Shown: in pieces, positions 1 to 9,800 of the stretch
How positions within the stretch are numbered: position 1 is the stretch's first letter
How the letters are laid out: every line of letters begins with the position of its first letter
Source: Sphingobacterium deserti
GTDB taxonomy: Bacteria; Bacteroidota; Bacteroidia; Sphingobacteriales; Sphingobacteriaceae
Assembly (NCBI RefSeq): GCF_000757725.1
Contig: NZ_JJMU01000074.1
Location: 1-59,761, forward strand
Direction of reading: 5' to 3'
DNA length: 59,761 bases
Translations under genes and position numbers: made by a program
Notes under the pieces: model-generated
The model's input: the letters and a program-made list of their open reading frames with translations, nothing else
Database searches by the model: none
What the model was told of the DNA's origin: nothing

Positions 1-71
1 ATCAGCTATAAAAAGGCGACATTTCGTTTAATATTGGAAAGAAGCGATAAAATAAAGAATACCTAAACTTC

Positions 72-346
72 TCCCGCTACGCATTACGCAATTCTAAATA
101 CTAAGTACTACAATCTATTTTCACTACGCACTACGCAATACTCAATACTGAAGATTGCCGCGTCGTCGTTCCTCCTCCTCGCAATGACCCTGGCTCCTCT
201 GTTAGACTTACTATCTCATTACCCACTACGCACTACGCACTACTCAATACTGAAGATTGCCACACCATCTTTCCTCTGCCCCGCAATGACAACAACTTTT
301 ATTCATCTTAATATCTCAATTCCCAATACTCACTACGCACTACTCA
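72..346. repeat. Left-end interspersed tandem repeat
   Basis: AT-rich sequence with short iterations of CTACGCA and ACTCAATACT, plus two copies of a block running from GAAGATTGCC through CCTC-rich sequence to GCAATGACC (about 150-189 and 251-290). The same unit occurs in reverse complement at the right end of the window (59306-59680). No credible gene lies here. The open frames that cross it consist of translated repeat. The paired GAAGATTGC and GCAATGAC ends resemble the interspersed GTCATTGCGAGG...GCAATCT-type repeats seen in many bacterial genomes; that comparison is from memory. Confidence 0.8.
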
Positions 347-392
347 ATAAAATAATTGTCAATATCTTTATACTGTTTAAAACGATCAAATC

Positions 393-926
393 ATGGAAAA
401 AGGTAGAATGGAAAAAGAAGTATGGATGCGCGGCACAGTTGCAGGTGTTCCTGACCTGTTGCAACCTGTGGCACATGCGCTATTGCAAGTGCAGGAAGAT
501 GCGCAACAATATGTGGGTAATTTGCAAGAAGACGAATTATGGATCAAACCTGCAGGTGCAGCTTCGGTAGCATTCCATCTTCAACATATAGCGGGTGTTA
601 TCGATCGTATGTTTACCTATGCCCATAATAAATCATTAACGGAAACACAGCTGGCTTATTTAGGAGCCGAGGGTCGACAAGAGAACGGTATTACAAAATT
701 GTCCTTAGTCCTTAGTTTGCATGCGTCTATCGACAATGCTGTCAACCAGCTAAAACATATATCGGTTGACGACCTTACTGCGGTGCGTTATCTAGGACGG
801 CAACGTATCCCGACAACTCTAATCGGTCTACTTTTCCATGCTGCAGAGCATAGCCAACGCCATATCGGCCAAATGCTCGTTACTATTAAATGGATCACGA
901 ACAGTGACGATGTTAAAACTTGTTAA
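393..926 (+). CDS. DinB-family (YfiT/DinB-like) protein
   Basis: A 177-residue protein with the four-helix-bundle layout of DinB/YfiT proteins. The family's three metal-binding histidines fit FHLQHIAG (about residues 62-69) and the C-terminal HAAEHSQRHIGQ. Members are damage-inducible or thiol-transferase-like metal proteins of mostly unknown substrate. An alternative start is the in-frame ATG at 408, which begins MEKEVWMRG; AAAGGTAG just upstream of it could act as a ribosome site, so the N-terminus is uncertain. The gene stands alone, is preceded by repeats and is followed by a hairpin terminator element. Fold assignment is fairly sure; function is unknown. Confidence 0.75.
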   Translation: MEKGRMEKEVWMRGTVAGVPDLLQPVAHALLQVQEDAQQYVGNLQEDELWIKPAGAASVAFHLQHIAGVIDRMFTYAHNKSLTETQLAYLGAEGRQENGITKLSLVLSLHASIDNAVNQLKHISVDDLTAVRYLGRQRIPTTLIGLLFHAAEHSQRHIGQMLVTIKWITNSDDVKTC

Positions 927-990
927 ACTCAAGTATAGTTTATACCATTGCGGCAAGCCGAGCGTTTTAAATACAAAGAGTAAGAGAAAT

Positions 991-1061
991 ACTTCATAGG
1001 TTAGTTTATAATTAGTTAGTTTGAAGATCCTGCGATTCCCCGATCGCAGGATCTTTTTTTT
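991..1061 (+). terminator. Hairpin element 1 (terminator, member of a four-copy family)
   Basis: A perfect 12-bp stem, AGATCCTGCGAT (1025-1036) with ATCGCAGGATCT (1043-1054), has a 6-base loop and is followed by a T run to 1061. This is a strong intrinsic terminator downstream of the DinB-like gene. The AT-rich leader (TTCATAGGTTAG..ATAATTAGTTAGTTTG) resembles the leaders of the elements at 5529, 5845 and 30671. Confidence 0.8.
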
Positions 1062-1173
1062 CATATAAGCTAAGAGTAATTGCATGTCGGAGGTTGGGAA
1101 ATAATGCATATATAAACTCCATTTTTTACTTTTCGACTACTTTCATATAGGAAAGATTTAAGCTCGGAATCAT

Positions 1174-1181
1174 TATCTTTG
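1174..1181 (+). promoter_or_regulatory. Bacteroidota-type -7 promoter box for aguB
   Basis: TATCTTTG matches the TAnnTTTG -7 consensus of the Bacteroidota primary sigma factor and lies 39 bases before the chosen aguB ATG. A convincing -33 TTG is not obvious. Confidence 0.5.
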
Positions 1182-1220
1182 CACTTCAAATTTAAGGCAT
1201 TTTAAAAACGAGGATTGGTA

Positions 1221-2096
1221 ATGAGAAATGTAAAAGTCGGTGTTGTACAGATGAGTTGTACAGCAAACAAACAAGAGAATCTGGATAAAGCAATTGTAAA
1301 AGTGCGCGATGCGGCCGCGAAAGGCGCTCAAATCGTGTGTTTACAGGAGCTATTCACGTCTTTGTATTTCTGTGATGTGGAAGATTATGATAATTTTGAA
1401 TTGGCCGAAACTATACCTGGGCCTTCTACAGATGCACTATCGGAGGTTGCAAAAGAGCTGGGTGTAGTGATCATTGCTTCCTTGTTTGAAAAGCGCACGG
1501 AAGGACTATACCACAATACTACCGCTGTGCTTGATGCTGATGGAGCGTACCTTGGAAAATACCGTAAGATGCATATTCCGGATGATCCTGCGTTCTACGA
1601 AAAATTCTATTTCACACCGGGTGATTTGGGTTACAAAATATTTAAAACAAAATTTGGTAAAATTGGCGTGTTGATCTGTTGGGATCAGTGGTATCCAGAA
1701 GCATCACGTATTACCGCCCTGATGGGCGCAGAAATATTGTTCTATCCTACAGCAATAGGTTGGGCTACCGATCAGGATGAAGAGACGAATAGCGATCAAT
1801 ACAATGCGTGGCAGACCATTCAGCGCTCACACGCCGTAGCGAATGGCGTGCCTGTCGTATCCGTAAACCGTGTAGGTTTTGAACAAGATGGTGCGATGAA
1901 ATTTTGGGGAGGTAGTTTTGTAACGAATGGGCAAGGTAAAATTTTATACCTCGCCTCACACGATAAGGAAGAGACGGAAGTCGTGGAACTGGACTTAAGC
2001 CAGGCCGATTACTTTCGCAAGCATTGGCCTTTCTTGCGAGATCGCCGCATTGAAACCTATGCCCCCATTACGAAAAGATTTATAGACGAAGATTAA
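1221..2096 (+). CDS. aguB: N-carbamoylputrescine amidase
   Basis: A cytosolic nitrilase-superfamily enzyme that hydrolyses N-carbamoylputrescine to putrescine, CO2 and ammonia. From the ATG at 1221 it has 291 residues, the usual family length. The Glu-Lys-Cys triad is visible: E43 in LQELF, K116 in KYRKMHIP and C153 in LICWDQWYPE. The frame opens 6 bases earlier at a TTG, but the ATG at 1221 is preferred because GAGG lies about 8 bases upstream. It is followed on the same strand by agmatine deiminase, the preceding enzyme of the pathway, so the pair converts agmatine to putrescine. Aliphatic amidase-like alternatives are unlikely given the neighbour. Confidence 0.92.
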   Translation: MRNVKVGVVQMSCTANKQENLDKAIVKVRDAAAKGAQIVCLQELFTSLYFCDVEDYDNFELAETIPGPSTDALSEVAKELGVVIIASLFEKRTEGLYHNTTAVLDADGAYLGKYRKMHIPDDPAFYEKFYFTPGDLGYKIFKTKFGKIGVLICWDQWYPEASRITALMGAEILFYPTAIGWATDQDEETNSDQYNAWQTIQRSHAVANGVPVVSVNRVGFEQDGAMKFWGGSFVTNGQGKILYLASHDKEETEVVELDLSQADYFRKHWPFLRDRRIETYAPITKRFIDED

Positions 2097-2112
2097 TCCT
2101 ATTTATAATATT

Positions 2113-2152
2113 GACCGTTTTCATGTTTTAGTAATACAACATGAAAATGGTC
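2113..2152 (+). other. Intercistronic hairpin between aguB and aguA
   Basis: GACCGTTTTCATGTT (2113-2127) pairs with AACATGAAAATGGTC (2138-2152). This gives a 15-bp stem with one G-T wobble and a 10-base loop, ending 12 bases before the aguA ATG. There is no T tract directly after it, so it is more likely an RNA-processing, stability or translation-control structure than a full terminator. Confidence 0.6.
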
Positions 2153-2164
2153 TAACCTTTATTT

Positions 2165-3235
2165 ATGTCACAACTTCCAGACTCTTCACACGACTTGTTT
2201 ACAAATTCTCCAAAAAAACAAGGTTTTTATTTTCCTGCAGAATGGGCGACCCAAGAAGCTATGTGGCTTAGTTGGCCACATAAGGAAGCTTCATGGCCAG
2301 GCAAGCTCGATAGCATCTTTGGCCCCTACAGTGAATTTATAAAAGCAGTTGCTGATGGGCAGAAAGTGCGCGTCAATGTCGTTGACGAGGAAATGAAGCA
2401 ATTTGCTTTAACACACCTGCAAAAGGTAGGTGCGAAACTTCAACATATAGAGTTTTATTTTAACCCGACCAACGATGCCTGGTGCCGTGACCATGGCCCT
2501 GCTTTTTTGCTAAAAACTGATGGCAACGAGAAGGCTATTGTCGATTGGGGATATAATGCCTGGGGTGGAAAGTACCCACCCTATGATCTTGATGATGTTG
2601 TCCCGACGCGCATCGCAAAAACCTTCGGATTACCTCTTTTTACGCCAGATATTGTTATGGAAGGCGGCTCAGTAGAATTTAATGGCGCCGGCACAGTATT
2701 GACCACAACCGCTTGCTTATTAAACGAAAATAGAAATCCGCACTTAACGAAGGAACAAATCGAAACTTACCTGAAAGAGTTTTACGGGCAAGAGCAGGTT
2801 CTTTGGTTGGGCGATGGTATCATCGGCGATGATACAGACGGGCACATCGACGACATCACCCGTTTTGTAAGCAAGGACACCGTAATCACCGCCGTAGAAG
2901 AAAATCCGGAGGATGAAAACTATGCTATCCTTCAGGAGAATTTGCAGCAGCTAAAGCGAATGAGACTTCTTGATGGCTCAGCGCTAAATATTGTCGAAAT
3001 TCCTATGCCGGCAGCTGTTATCTATGATGAGACCCGTCTACCTGCTTCTTATGCTAATTTTTATATAGCCAATGAAGTAGTCGTTGTCCCTACATTTAAT
3101 GATCCAAATGATCAACGCGCGCTAGATGTTATCCAATCGTGTTTTCCTACACGTAAAGTAATAGGTATAAATTCGGTTGATATTATATGGGGGCTAGGCA
3201 GTTTCCACTGTTTGAGTCAGCAAGAACCTGCATAA
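2165..3235 (+). CDS. aguA: Agmatine deiminase (PPAD family)
   Basis: Hydrolyses agmatine to N-carbamoylputrescine and ammonia in the cytosol, providing the substrate of the upstream aguB product. It has 356 residues. Family motifs are present in order: WLSWPH near residue 34, CRDHGP in the first third, EGGSVEFNG, GDDTDGHIDDITRF, and the C-terminal GLGSFHCLSQQ with the catalytic cysteine at C349. The ATG start sits 68 bases after aguB, behind an intercistronic hairpin, so co-transcription is likely but may be modulated. Bacterial peptidyl-arginine deiminases share the fold, but there is no signal peptide and the amidase is adjacent, which favours agmatine deiminase. Confidence 0.92.
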   Translation: MSQLPDSSHDLFTNSPKKQGFYFPAEWATQEAMWLSWPHKEASWPGKLDSIFGPYSEFIKAVADGQKVRVNVVDEEMKQFALTHLQKVGAKLQHIEFYFNPTNDAWCRDHGPAFLLKTDGNEKAIVDWGYNAWGGKYPPYDLDDVVPTRIAKTFGLPLFTPDIVMEGGSVEFNGAGTVLTTTACLLNENRNPHLTKEQIETYLKEFYGQEQVLWLGDGIIGDDTDGHIDDITRFVSKDTVITAVEENPEDENYAILQENLQQLKRMRLLDGSALNIVEIPMPAAVIYDETRLPASYANFYIANEVVVVPTFNDPNDQRALDVIQSCFPTRKVIGINSVDIIWGLGSFHCLSQQEPA

Positions 3236-3259
3236 GGTAGGCTTTTATAGATTTTTTTT

Positions 3260-3291
3260 GCCGGGAGGGAATCGTAAAGATCCCTCCCGGC
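3260..3291 (+). terminator. Hairpin after aguA
   Basis: A perfect 11-bp GC-rich stem, GCCGGGAGGGA with TCCCTCCCGGC, is followed by TTGTTT. It lies 25 bases after the aguA stop. The long T run lies before rather than after the stem, so efficiency on the plus strand is uncertain. Confidence 0.6.
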
Positions 3292-3406
3292 TTGTTTAAG
3301 CGGTATTTGTTTAGCTCCAGTATGGACAGCAGTCTTATATACAATAGAATCGAAATTGAACTTTTACTGCATAACGGGGTTTTATAGATATAAAAACTTT
3401 TTCATT

Positions 3407-3619
3407 ATGCAGTTACAAGAAATACAGATAAACGACACAACCGTATCACAGGAAGACAGCACGCCCCGCGTTTCTTTTAATGTAGATATAACCCTTTTAT
3501 GTTCGGGTGACCTGGAACAGTATAAGGTGAACGGGAACTTGGATACCACCTCGCTGAAAGATGCAGCGCTGAAATTACTCCAAAACAAGCTGAACGATAT
3601 AGATGATGTAGCGAGATAG
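3407..3619 (+). CDS. Small hypothetical protein (70 aa)
   Basis: A short hydrophilic protein beginning MQLQEIQIND. The frame extends upstream to a TTG at 3356, but the added residues (aromatic, Cys-containing) look like noncoding translation, so the ATG at 3407 is chosen. There is no signal peptide, membrane segment or recognisable motif. The body alternates beta-prone residues and ends in a helix-prone stretch (DAALKLLQNKL). It lies between the agu pair and the DUF4230 gene on the same strand. Function unknown. Confidence 0.5.
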   Translation: MQLQEIQINDTTVSQEDSTPRVSFNVDITLLCSGDLEQYKVNGNLDTTSLKDAALKLLQNKLNDIDDVAR

Positions 3620-3674
3620 CCACAGTTTAGCGTTTGATTTTCGGGATTGGAATACAATTTGACAGGTTTAAACC

Positions 3675-4235
3675 ATGAAGAAATTTTTAATTGTCCTCTT
3701 AATTATCGGACTTATAGGCGTTATCGGATGGATGGTGTTTACAAAATATAGCCAATCGCCGGCTAGGGAAACTACGCATCAAATTCTTGTAGAGCGCATT
3801 GAAGCCATGGGTAAGCTGGAGCTCGTGAAATATAGACTTAGTGATGTTATTGAGCACAAAGCCATAAGCACTTTCCTTCCAGATGCCAGTGTATTACTTA
3901 TTGTTAAAGCCGATGCAGTAGGATGTGTTGATTTGACCAAGCTTGATCCAAACAAGATTGCCGTGCATGGAGACTCGGTTTCAATACAACTTCCAAAACC
4001 AGAAGTTTGCTATGTCAAGATCGACCATAAAGCGTCTCGTGTATACGACACAAAGATGGCTTTTTTCCGGGAAGCGACATTAGTAGACGAAGCTTTTAAA
4101 AGTGCTGAAAGCCAAGTCGCAAAGGAGGTCGCCAAATCGGATATCATTCAGCAAACAAAAACAAACGCAACGCACGTTTTCAAGCCTTTTTTAGAAGCTT
4201 TGGGGTTTAAAAAGATCTACTTGACATTTGATTAA
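3675..4235 (+). CDS. DUF4230-family membrane-anchored protein
   Basis: A 186-residue protein with one N-terminal membrane segment (about residues 4-22) and an outward-facing domain. The pattern of the domain, with ELVKYRLSDVIEHK, a strand-rich centre (VLLIVKADAVGCVDL, VSIQLPKPEV) and a C-terminal helix pair, fits the DUF4230 family, which is common in Bacteroidota and of unknown role. The conserved segment around YRLSDV is the main basis for the assignment. It probably acts at the outer face of the inner membrane. No operon partner is evident beyond the preceding small gene. Confidence 0.7.
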   Translation: MKKFLIVLLIIGLIGVIGWMVFTKYSQSPARETTHQILVERIEAMGKLELVKYRLSDVIEHKAISTFLPDASVLLIVKADAVGCVDLTKLDPNKIAVHGDSVSIQLPKPEVCYVKIDHKASRVYDTKMAFFREATLVDEAFKSAESQVAKEVAKSDIIQQTKTNATHVFKPFLEALGFKKIYLTFD

Positions 4236-4322
4236 CGCCTGGTTTTAGCCCCTTTTATTATAAATTTTGAAGTGGTATCTTGCGCCCAAAATATTTTAAA
4301 ATATACGGTGGGCTAAATATTC

Positions 4323-5372
4323 ATGCAAAAACAACATTTCTTGGTACTGGATGGGCTGCGTGGCGTGGCAGCGATTCTTATTGTGGTATTTCATTTTATG
4401 GAATGGATTATCACCGACTTTGAAAAAAACTTTATTGGTCATGGCTTTTTAGCAGTAGATTTCTTCTTTTGCCTGTCGGGTTTTGTGCTGGGGTATGCAT
4501 ATGATCAGAAACTCAAAATCATTGGGCTGAAAAAATTTTTTGTAGCCCGACTTATCCGACTGCAACCCTTGGTGGTTATTGGATCTCTCCTTGGATTGAT
4601 TGGCTTGCTATGGGCTCCATTTAGCAGCATAGATATTCCGCCAACAAGAGATATCATTTCCATTTTTCTATGTTCCATATTTCTTATTCCTTATCCGGTT
4701 TTGGCAGACAAAGCCTATAACCTCTTTAGCTTAAATGCTCCCTCCTGGTCCCTTTTCTGGGAATATGTCGCTAATATTTTTTATGCTACTATGTTAGCTA
4801 AGCTGAATAAGAAGTGGTTGATATTACTACTACTGGTTGCAGCGGCAGCACTTGCATATACCAGTTATTCTTACGGAAATCTTTCGGGGGGTTGGAGCAA
4901 AGACAACGTTGAGGTTGGCGGTATTCGATTGGCTTATTCCTTTTGCGCTGGCTTATGGGTTTTTAGAAACCGATATATCGTAAAAAACAACTTAGGGTTT
5001 GGTAGTATAGCAATATTGTTGGCGGCTGTACTTCTTATGCCCTTTACATCTTTAAACTGGCTAGTCGAAACACTTGTTGTGTTGTTTTACTTTCCTTTCA
5101 TTATTTCGCTTGGAGCGGGAACCTCACTTAAACCTCCCCTTCAGACAACCTGCAAATTTCTAGGCGACATATCCTATCCGTTGTATATGACGCATTATGC
5201 CGCTATTTGGATTTTCGGAGACTATTTGCGAAGTACATTCTTTGTGGATAAGCATTTACCGTATATTGTGATTATTGGTACATTAGTATTGCTCCTTTTC
5301 GCATGGCTAATTATGAAATATATTGAGGTTCCTATCAGAAAATACCTCACGAACGCCTATTTAAAGATTTAA
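4323..5372 (+). CDS. Acyltransferase 3 family membrane protein (OafA/YrhL type)
   Basis: An integral membrane O-acyltransferase of about 10 hydrophobic segments and 349 residues, the normal length for the family. It begins with the typical LDGLRGVAAILIVVFH segment containing the invariant histidine, followed by FLAVDFFFCLSGFVLGY and an RL(I)RLQP motif near the first cytoplasmic loop. Such enzymes acetylate or acylate surface polysaccharides, O-antigen or peptidoglycan. No polysaccharide genes adjoin it, so the acceptor cannot be inferred. Confidence 0.85.
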   Translation: MQKQHFLVLDGLRGVAAILIVVFHFMEWIITDFEKNFIGHGFLAVDFFFCLSGFVLGYAYDQKLKIIGLKKFFVARLIRLQPLVVIGSLLGLIGLLWAPFSSIDIPPTRDIISIFLCSIFLIPYPVLADKAYNLFSLNAPSWSLFWEYVANIFYATMLAKLNKKWLILLLLVAAAALAYTSYSYGNLSGGWSKDNVEVGGIRLAYSFCAGLWVFRNRYIVKNNLGFGSIAILLAAVLLMPFTSLNWLVETLVVLFYFPFIISLGAGTSLKPPLQTTCKFLGDISYPLYMTHYAAIWIFGDYLRSTFFVDKHLPYIVIIGTLVLLLFAWLIMKYIEVPIRKYLTNAYLKI

Positions 5373-5528
5373 CGTTGAAACTTAGAAAGAGCGCTTTTAC
5401 AGCTATTTCATGCCTACCAACAGGGAAAAAACATCATCAATTATTCGCGTAGCTGATAAACGGCATTTTTCTTATAGCCCGATCCATACTAAATCTTTGG
5501 AGTACACGTTTTAATAGTATAAGATGAA

Positions 5529-5590
5529 ATTTCATAATGAGTTAATATTTAGTTTGATAAATCCTGTAGTCCCAGCTACAGGATTTTTTT
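5529..5590 (+). terminator. Hairpin element 2
   Basis: AAATCCTGTAG CCC(A) CTACAGGATTT stem-loop followed by T7, preceded by the leader ATTTCATAATGAGTTAATATTTAGTTTGATA. It shares the leader and stem theme with elements at 991, 5845 and 30671. It lies about 160 bases after the acyltransferase stop. The surrounding noncoding stretch 5373-5907 also holds the terminator at 5690 and element 3; I see no gene in it. Confidence 0.65.
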
Positions 5591-5689
5591 AGCTTTAAAC
5601 AGAACTTTTCAAATCGCAAGACGTTAGTAGCATATGTAGATTACAAATTTATTGTAGCTCAAGATATAGGGCATAGTTTGTGATCAAAT

Positions 5690-5719
5690 AAAAGCCCGAC
5701 GCATATGTGCCGGGCTTTT
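5690..5719. terminator. Bidirectional intrinsic terminator
   Basis: AAAAGCCCG (5690-5698) pairs with CGGGCTTTT (5711-5719) around the loop ACGCATATGTGC. A and T tracts on the two sides allow function in both directions between the acyltransferase and the convergent beta-lactamase. Confidence 0.7.
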
Positions 5720-5844
5720 GCATGTTTTAATGCACGTCTTGCAACAGGTCGGGAATAATCTAAATAGTGGCTAAATATGTTAAAAAATGTAAAGATAATA
5801 ATAGGGATATACTATATAAATCGTATTCGCGTTATTGTAGTATA

Positions 5845-5909
5845 ATTTCATAATTTAGGTTAATAATTGGTTTGGTAAAATCCTGAAGTTCCCCACTTCA
5901 GGATTTTTT
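5845..5909. terminator. Hairpin element 3, also the terminator of the beta-lactamase gene
   Basis: The AAAATCCTGAAGT / ACTTCAGGATTTT stem has a CCCC-containing loop (about 5877-5905). The leader ATTTCATAATTTAGGTTAATAATTGGTTTGG is the best match to element 2. The right T run touches the stop codon of the minus-strand beta-lactamase, and the AAAA/TTTT ends allow bidirectional termination. Confidence 0.7.
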
Positions 5910-6819
5910 ATTTTGTTTTTTTGTGCATTTGTGTGTAAAAATCGTATGCCATATGGGCAATACGAGCGATAATCTCTTCATTCGTAGCCAAATCTTCTCT
6001 GGATTTACTTACCAAAACGGAGATAAAAATAGGATCGTTGTTCGGGAGATAGATGACGCCTATATCGTGTACAGCTTCAGTAATTCCATCTTTCGTTCCG
6101 GAATAACCTGTTTTGTGTGCTACAGCTGTATTTGCCGGCAAATTTCCTTTCAAGCGTTTCAAACCGGTCTCTGTTCCTTTCATCACAGTCCATAAAAATT
6201 GATGGCTTTCAGCGGATAGTTCTTTTTTATCATTATAAAAGTATGTCTTTAGCAGATCGGTACATTCCTCAGCTGTTGTCCAGTTTTTGAATTGTGCCTC
6301 CCAATTGCGCTGCATTGTTTTTTCATTAATTTTGATCGAAAGGTCTTTTACCCCTTTTTCTTTATAAAATTGATCAACGACCTCAGGGCCACCCAATAGC
6401 TTTAAAACGATGTCACACGCGACGTTATCGCTTTGGGAAACCATATAGGTTATGACGGTTGATAATGGCATTGTTGTACCTTGTGGATAGGCGTCGCGTA
6501 ATGGGCTCCAAATATCTGGTGTCAAATCTTCTTTTTTTATAACGATAGGCTGCTGTAATTTAAAATTTCCTTTATCAATTTCAGTAAGCATAGCTACGGC
6601 AATATGAAATTTAAAGACGCTTTGCATCGGTAACTTTTCATCTGCGTGAACGTGGACAATATCCCCTTCACGTCCATTTTTAATAGCTACAGCAACTATA
6701 GCCTTTTTATCGTGAATGAACGTCTTAATATCATTTTCCAAACTTTTGGATTGGGCATGGCCAAACGACAAGGAAAGACTGCTTAAAAAGCATAAAATCA
6801 AAATTTTACAAAAGTTCAT
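5908..6819 (-). CDS. Class A beta-lactamase (subclass A2, PER/CfxA/CME-like)
   Basis: A secreted periplasmic serine beta-lactamase of 303 residues with an N-terminal signal peptide ending near FGHAQ. The catalytic motifs are visible: S67-V-F-K70, S130-D-N132, E166 within INEKTMQRN, and K236-T-G238. The spacing and the extended omega region (MQRNWEAQFKNWTTAEEC) fit subclass A2 enzymes of Bacteroidota, many of which hydrolyse cephalosporins. The gene stands alone on its strand, 50 bases downstream of dnaE2, and ends in a bidirectional hairpin. No mobile element is adjacent, so it is probably a resident chromosomal gene. Confidence 0.92.
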   Translation of the reverse strand: MNFCKILILCFLSSLSLSFGHAQSKSLENDIKTFIHDKKAIVAVAIKNGREGDIVHVHADEKLPMQSVFKFHIAVAMLTEIDKGNFKLQQPIVIKKEDLTPDIWSPLRDAYPQGTTMPLSTVITYMVSQSDNVACDIVLKLLGGPEVVDQFYKEKGVKDLSIKINEKTMQRNWEAQFKNWTTAEECTDLLKTYFYNDKKELSAESHQFLWTVMKGTETGLKRLKGNLPANTAVAHKTGYSGTKDGITEAVHDIGVIYLPNNDPIFISVLVSKSREDLATNEEIIARIAHMAYDFYTQMHKKTK

Positions 6820-6869
6820 ACGCCGGTATTTTTTCTAGGCTAATATACCATTTAAGTACTTAAAATATC

Positions 6870-9800
6870 CTATCTGAAATTTCGTCCCTTATGAAATACG
6901 CCCATGGTTTGGGATTCATCAGCCTCTTGGAGTTCTTGCAACCAATCGTTGAGATTATAGCATTGTTTCACGACAACATGGATCACTTTACCTTCTATTT
7001 GCACAACGCCACTTACTAATATCAATTTAGATTGTAAAATTTCGCGTCTATAGCGTTCAAATACCTTTCCCCATACGACGAGGTTTGCAAAGCCAACCTC
7101 GTCCTCAATAGTCACAAATAAAACCCCTTTCGCGGTGCCAGGTCGTTGCCTTACGGTAATTAATCCGCAGACCTTAACGGGCATCCCGTTTTTCACTTTA
7201 GAAAGTTTATCGGTAGGCACAACATGCTTTTTATCTAATCTATCCCTCAAGAAACTAACAGGATGTGCTTTCACGGACAATCCCGTCGTTGCATAATCCT
7301 GCACTACGTGTTCACTTGCTGTCATTAAGGGCAGCTCCATTTGCATCTCTAATGTACTGGTCGAGGGCTGCTCTTTAAAGAGCTGTATAGGCCTATCACC
7401 AAGTGCAGCTACCTGCCATAAAGCCTGTCTTCGATCTAAACCCAGCGAACGGAATGCATCGGCATCAGCAAGCCTTTCCAAGAGTGTTAGTGAAGCAACT
7501 TCGGCGACATCCTCCATTCGCTTATATGCAGTTTTCCGGTGGCTAATCAGTTCCTGTATTTCATTTTCACTTACGCCTTTGATCTGACGAAACCCTAACC
7601 GAAGTTTGTGCAGCTTTTCATTAAAGTTTCCTTCAAGCGTATTGTCCCATTGGGAATAATTAATATCCGTAGCGCCAACTTGCACCCCGTGCTTCTGCGC
7701 ATCAATAACAATTTGTGCCGGATGATAAAAACCCATCGGTTGGCTATTGAGCAAGGCTGCTGCAAATACATCGGGATAATAGCATTTAATATAGCTTGAC
7801 ACATAAACCAACAATGCAAATGAAGCCGCATGACTCTCTGGAAACCCGTAACTTCCGAAACCTTCCAACTGTCGAAATACGCGCTGTGCAAAATCTTCTT
7901 TGTAACCTTTTTCGAGCATGCCCTTCACCATCTTTTCACGAAATAGGCTCACTTCTCCTTTTGATTTAAAAGTCGCCATGCTGCGCCTTAATCCGTCCGC
8001 TTCGGCCGGCGTAAAGCCAGCCGCCACAATAGCGATTTCCATAGCTTGCTCCTGAAATAAAGGAACTCCTTTCGTACGACGTAAAATATCACGAATTTCT
8101 TCCGAAGGATAATCTTCGGGTTCTTCCCCATTACGCCGCCGCAAATAAGGATGAACCATATCGCCTTGTATAGGGCCTGGTCTTACAATAGCGACCTCGA
8201 TAACCAAATCGTAAAACTCTCTGGGTTTCAAGCGGGGCAACATGGACATTTGCGCTCTACTCTCAATTTGGAAAACACCCAAGGTATCTGCTTCACAGAT
8301 CATGTCATACACCTGCTTATCGTCTTGAGGAATATTCGCCAATGTCAATTCCTCGCCATAATGCTTTTTAACCAGATCAAACGCTTTACGAATACAGGTC
8401 AACATACCAAGCCCCAAAACATCGACCTTTAAAAAGCCTAAAGCCTCCAGATCATCTTTATTCCATTCTATATTGGTTCGGTTTTCCATGCGGGCATTGA
8501 TAATCGGACAAAGCTCATGCATATTGCCTTGGGTTATGACAAAGCCCCCTGTATGCTGTCCTAGCTGCCTGGGAAATCCAAGTAATTGCTCGCTAAGTTC
8601 AATAATCTTTCGAAAGTGCACATCTTCTGTACTAAAGCCATGCTCCGCGAAGCGTTCAGGATCTATCTCACTATCCCAGTGAGAACTAATTGTTTGCGAC
8701 AACCTACTTAAAGCGTCCATCGACAATCCCATAGCTTTTCCTACATCCCGGAGTGCACCCTTCGGTCTCTCTTGTGTTACCGTCGCCACAATAGCTGCAC
8801 GATCATGGCCATATTTTTCGTAAATGTATTGAATCACCTCCTCTCGCCGTTCATGTTCAAAATCGACATCAATATCAGGCGGTTCATCCCGTGCATCAGA
8901 CATAAACCGCGCAAAAAGCAATTTGATCTTCGTTGGATCAACCGACGTGATACCTAAGCAATAGCAAACAATAGAATTGGCGGCGGAACCTCGCCCTTGA
9001 CATAGTATGCCGCGGTCACGCGCAAATTTGACATAGTCATACACTGTTAAAAAATAAGAGGGATAGTTTTTGCGCTGAATAAAATCCAGCTCCATTTGAA
9101 TCTGTTCCCGATATTTTACTAAATTTCCTGCATCAAATTTGTTTTCCGCACCTGCCCATACCAGCATTTCCAATTCTTCTTGGGGTGTACGTCCACCGCT
9201 TGTTAATTCCTCTGGGTACTGATAGGTGAGTTCGTCTAAAGAAAAACGACATTCATCCGCTAGCTTACTGCTATTTTCAAGAGCTTCAGGATAATTACGA
9301 AATAGGCGCTCCATTTCATCCGCAGGCTTGAGGTAACGCTCTGCATTGGCGTGCAATCTATAACCTGCGGTATGTATTGTACATTTCTCTCGGATGCATG
9401 TAAGCACATCACACAGTTCCCGTCTATCTGCATCGTGGTAATGCACATCGCCAAGTGCGATAAGCGGCAGGCTTAGTCTTATCGCTTGCTGATGCAAGCG
9501 ATACAAACGCTTTTGATCGTCACCTGCATAAAGCTTTGAAACACCTATATAAACCTGATTTTCAATATTCTTAGAAAACCAATCTAAATCATCAATATAA
9601 CCCGACTCTAGATCAAAACATCCTGTTAGCTGAGCTGGTGGAACGATAACAAATAACAAATCCTGTTTAAAGGCTTGGACATCTGCCTTGTAAAGGTGGC
9701 ATTTTCCTTTTTCGGCACGCTGGTTTCCTAGAGACAGTAATGCACACAGTTGCGCATAGCCATTTTTATTTTTAGGGTAAGCCAGCAAACTTATACCGTC

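Noticed and set aside
184..570. Plus-strand frame of 128 codons overlapping the DinB-like gene
   Set aside because: Its first part is translated repeat (THYALLNKI and similar) and the rest is a shifted reading of the DinB-like gene.
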